DNA of 7,213 bases, taken from positions 1 to 7,213 of the forward strand of contig JAZQJI010000018.1 of the NCBI GenBank assembly GCA_045541475.1, written 5' to 3'. Below are positions 5,462 to 7,213 of the stretch, in pieces. This stretch comes from RGIG3077 sp045541475 (lineage in GTDB: Bacteria > Bacillota > Clostridia > Oscillospirales > Ruminococcaceae). Within the stretch, counting starts at the first letter, position 1; every line of letters begins with the position of its first letter. Below the pieces are notes generated by a model. That model was not told the origin of the DNA. It saw only the letters and a program-made list of their open reading frames with translations, and searched no databases. The position numbers and the translations under genes are program-made.

Positions 5462-7138
5462 ATGAAAGTTGTTATAGTTGGCGGTGTTGCAGGCGGTGCT
5501 ACGGCTGCGGCGAGACTCCGTCGCCTTGACGAAAAGGCGAAGATTATCATTTTTGAGCGAAGCGGTTATGTTTCCTATGCAAACTGCGGTTTGCCGTATT
5601 ATATCGGCGGTGAAATTCCCAATAAGGAAGATTTGTTTTTGCAGACTCCCGAGGGCTTTTGGAACCGTTTTAGAATTGATGTCAGAACGCTCCACGAGGT
5701 CATTTCCATCAACCGTGACAGAAAGACCGTTACGGTTACGGATAAAACAAGCGGTGACACCTTTGAAGAAAGCTATGACAAGCTTATTTTATCCCCGGGC
5801 GCAAAGCCGGTCGTTCCCGATTTCTGCAAGGGTGATTGCGGAAATGTGTTCACACTTCGCACGGTTGAAGATACCTTCAAAATCCGCGAATACGCTGATA
5901 ACAACAATGTCAGAACTGCAACCGTAATCGGCGGCGGTTTTATCGGCCTTGAGATGGCGGAAAATCTCAAAGTGCGTGGGATTGATGTTACTGTCATTCA
6001 GAGAAGCGACCATTTACTGAACATTCTCGACCGCGATATCGCATCCTTTATTCACGCAAATCTCAGAGCAAAAGGCATTAATCTGCTTTTCGGCGCTGAT
6101 GTAAAGAGCGTTGACAGCGAATATGTCATCACCGATTGCGCGAAAATTCAGGCGGATATGGTGATTGTTTCTATCGGCGTTACGCCCGAAAATACACTTG
6201 CAAAGGATGCAGGGTTAAAGCTTGGCGTGAAAGGCGCTATCTCGGTTAATGATGATATGAAAACCTCGGATGACGATATTTATGCAGTCGGCGATGCAGT
6301 GGAGGTAGAAAACTTTATCTCAAAGGATAAAGCGGTTATCACCCTTGCAGGACCTGCGAATAAGCAGGGGCGCATTGCCGCAGACAATATTTGCGGAATT
6401 AACAGCACATACAAGGGTACACAGGGCGCATCGGTGATAAAGCTCTTTGATATGACCGCGGCATCCACGGGTATGACCGAAAAACAGCTGAAAGCGACAG
6501 GAATTGAATACGAAAAAGTAATTCTCTCGCCCTTATCCCATGCCGGATATTATCCGGGCGCGACCGTTATGACCTTGAAGGTTCTCTTTGAGAAGAAAAC
6601 ATACAAAATCCTCGGTGCACAGTGCGCAGGCTACGACGGAGTAGAAAAGCGAATTGATGTCATTGCAACTGCGATTTTCGCAGGACTCAGTGCAGACAAG
6701 CTCAAAGACCTTGAGCTTTCTTATGCACCGCCATATTCATCCGCAAAAGACCCTGTAAATATGGCAGGATTTATTATTGACAATGTAAAAAACGGAATAG
6801 TCAAGCATTTCTATTACGAGGATATACTAGAGCTTCAAAAGAGGTCGGATATCACTCTGCTTGACACGAGAACGGTTTATGAATATATGCGCGGTCACGC
6901 GGATGGATTTATAAACATTCCGCTTGATGATCTGCGTGAGCGTATATCCGAGCTTGATCCGGAAAAGCCCGTTTATGTAATGTGCCAAAGCGGACTGCGG
7001 AGCTATCTTGCAACGAGAATTCTTATGCAAAACGGCTTTGATGCCTATAACTTCGCAGGCGGTTACAGACTTTACGGCACAATGCATTACGATGAAGCTA
7101 TGTCAAAGCAGGCATACGACTGCGGAATGGAGAAGTAA
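5462..7138 (+). CDS. CoA-disulfide/persulfide reductase with C-terminal rhodanese domain
   Basis: The 558-residue cytoplasmic flavoenzyme belongs to the pyridine nucleotide-disulfide oxidoreductase family of single-cysteine CoA-disulfide reductases. FAD binding is seen in VVIVGGVAGGATAAARLRR (residues 3-21) and YAVGDA (274-279); NAD(P)H binding in VIGGGFIGLE (155-164). SYANCGLPYY places the redox cysteine at C42. SYAPPYSSAKDPVN (420-433) is the typical dimerisation-domain motif. A rhodanese domain follows (about 455-550) with DTR at 468-470 and the active loop C508-QSGLR, intact. This fusion is known as CoADR-RHD, and some members reduce CoA persulfide or other sulfane sulfur using NAD(P)H. 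CoA disulfide, CoA polysulfide or a related persulfide are therefore likely substrates. GGAGGTG at 5450-5456 gives a very strong ribosome binding site 5 bases before the ATG. The next gene starts one base after the stop, indicating an operon. Confidence 0.94.
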   Translation: MKVVIVGGVAGGATAAARLRRLDEKAKIIIFERSGYVSYANCGLPYYIGGEIPNKEDLFLQTPEGFWNRFRIDVRTLHEVISINRDRKTVTVTDKTSGDTFEESYDKLILSPGAKPVVPDFCKGDCGNVFTLRTVEDTFKIREYADNNNVRTATVIGGGFIGLEMAENLKVRGIDVTVIQRSDHLLNILDRDIASFIHANLRAKGINLLFGADVKSVDSEYVITDCAKIQADMVIVSIGVTPENTLAKDAGLKLGVKGAISVNDDMKTSDDDIYAVGDAVEVENFISKDKAVITLAGPANKQGRIAADNICGINSTYKGTQGASVIKLFDMTAASTGMTEKQLKATGIEYEKVILSPLSHAGYYPGATVMTLKVLFEKKTYKILGAQCAGYDGVEKRIDVIATAIFAGLSADKLKDLELSYAPPYSSAKDPVNMAGFIIDNVKNGIVKHFYYEDILELQKRSDITLLDTRTVYEYMRGHADGFINIPLDDLRERISELDPEKPVYVMCQSGLRSYLATRILMQNGFDAYNFAGGYRLYGTMHYDEAMSKQAYDCGMEK

Positions 7139-7139
7139 A

Positions 7140-7213
7140 ATGATAAACAAATTACTCAAAAGCGTACTTGATCAGGACACAGCACCTGTCGTAATATGCG
7201 ATATCAATGATAT
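7140..7213 (+). CDS. Start of a probable PAS-domain protein (cut by the window edge)
   Basis: An ATG one base after the reductase stop, preceded by GGAG (7129-7132) at 7 bases, opens a frame that runs off the right edge after 24 full codons. The visible residues include QDTAPVVICDIND, which looks like the first strand of a PAS sensory domain after a short helix. If so, this could be a redox or ligand sensor cotranscribed with the flavoenzyme. The family call rests on very few residues; the existence of a gene is better supported than its identity. Confidence 0.6.
   Translation, partial: MINKLLKSVLDQDTAPVVICDIND

Noticed and set aside
5478..5927. Plus-strand 149-codon frame overlapping the flavoenzyme gene.
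   Set aside because: It is an out-of-frame shadow of the FAD-binding region, whose motifs are all read in the main frame.

Overview
The window reads as one rightward run of eight genes, the last cut by the right edge, with no minus-strand gene, RNA gene, CRISPR array or insertion sequence that I can support. Strong purine-rich ribosome binding sites, low to moderate GC, use of a TTG start and the gene families present suggest a low-GC Gram-positive anaerobe of the Clostridia type. That assignment is an inference; no rRNA or other marker is present.

Left part (1-3370), accessory in character: a 148-base AT-rich leader; an AT-rich gene for a three-helix membrane protein with a cytoplasmic beta-rich domain (149-1006); hsdM, a type I restriction-modification adenine methyltransferase subunit (999-2471); a second membrane-anchored beta-rich protein in the position where hsdS often lies (2482-2961); and a small protein with a Myb/SANT-like helix-turn-helix (3026-3370). 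No specificity subunit (HsdS) or restriction subunit (HsdR) lies in the window. The two membrane proteins on either side of hsdM share a layout (N-terminal membrane helix, then a beta domain with an N-x-G-N turn), which is the least explained feature here.

Right part (3372-7213), metabolic and stress-related, with higher GC: a RibD C-terminal/dihydrofolate-reductase-like NADPH reductase, a MATE-family multidrug exporter, a CoA-disulfide/persulfide reductase with a C-terminal rhodanese domain, and the first 24 codons of a probable PAS-domain protein. These are packed 1 to 13 bases apart and are probably cotranscribed. They fit a general theme of xenobiotic export and thiol or sulfane-sulfur redox control.

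The two halves join without a terminator: the RibD-like gene starts one base after the stop of the SANT-like gene, and its ribosome binding site lies inside that gene. The only sizeable gap is 64 bases (2962-3025), which holds a weak promoter candidate.
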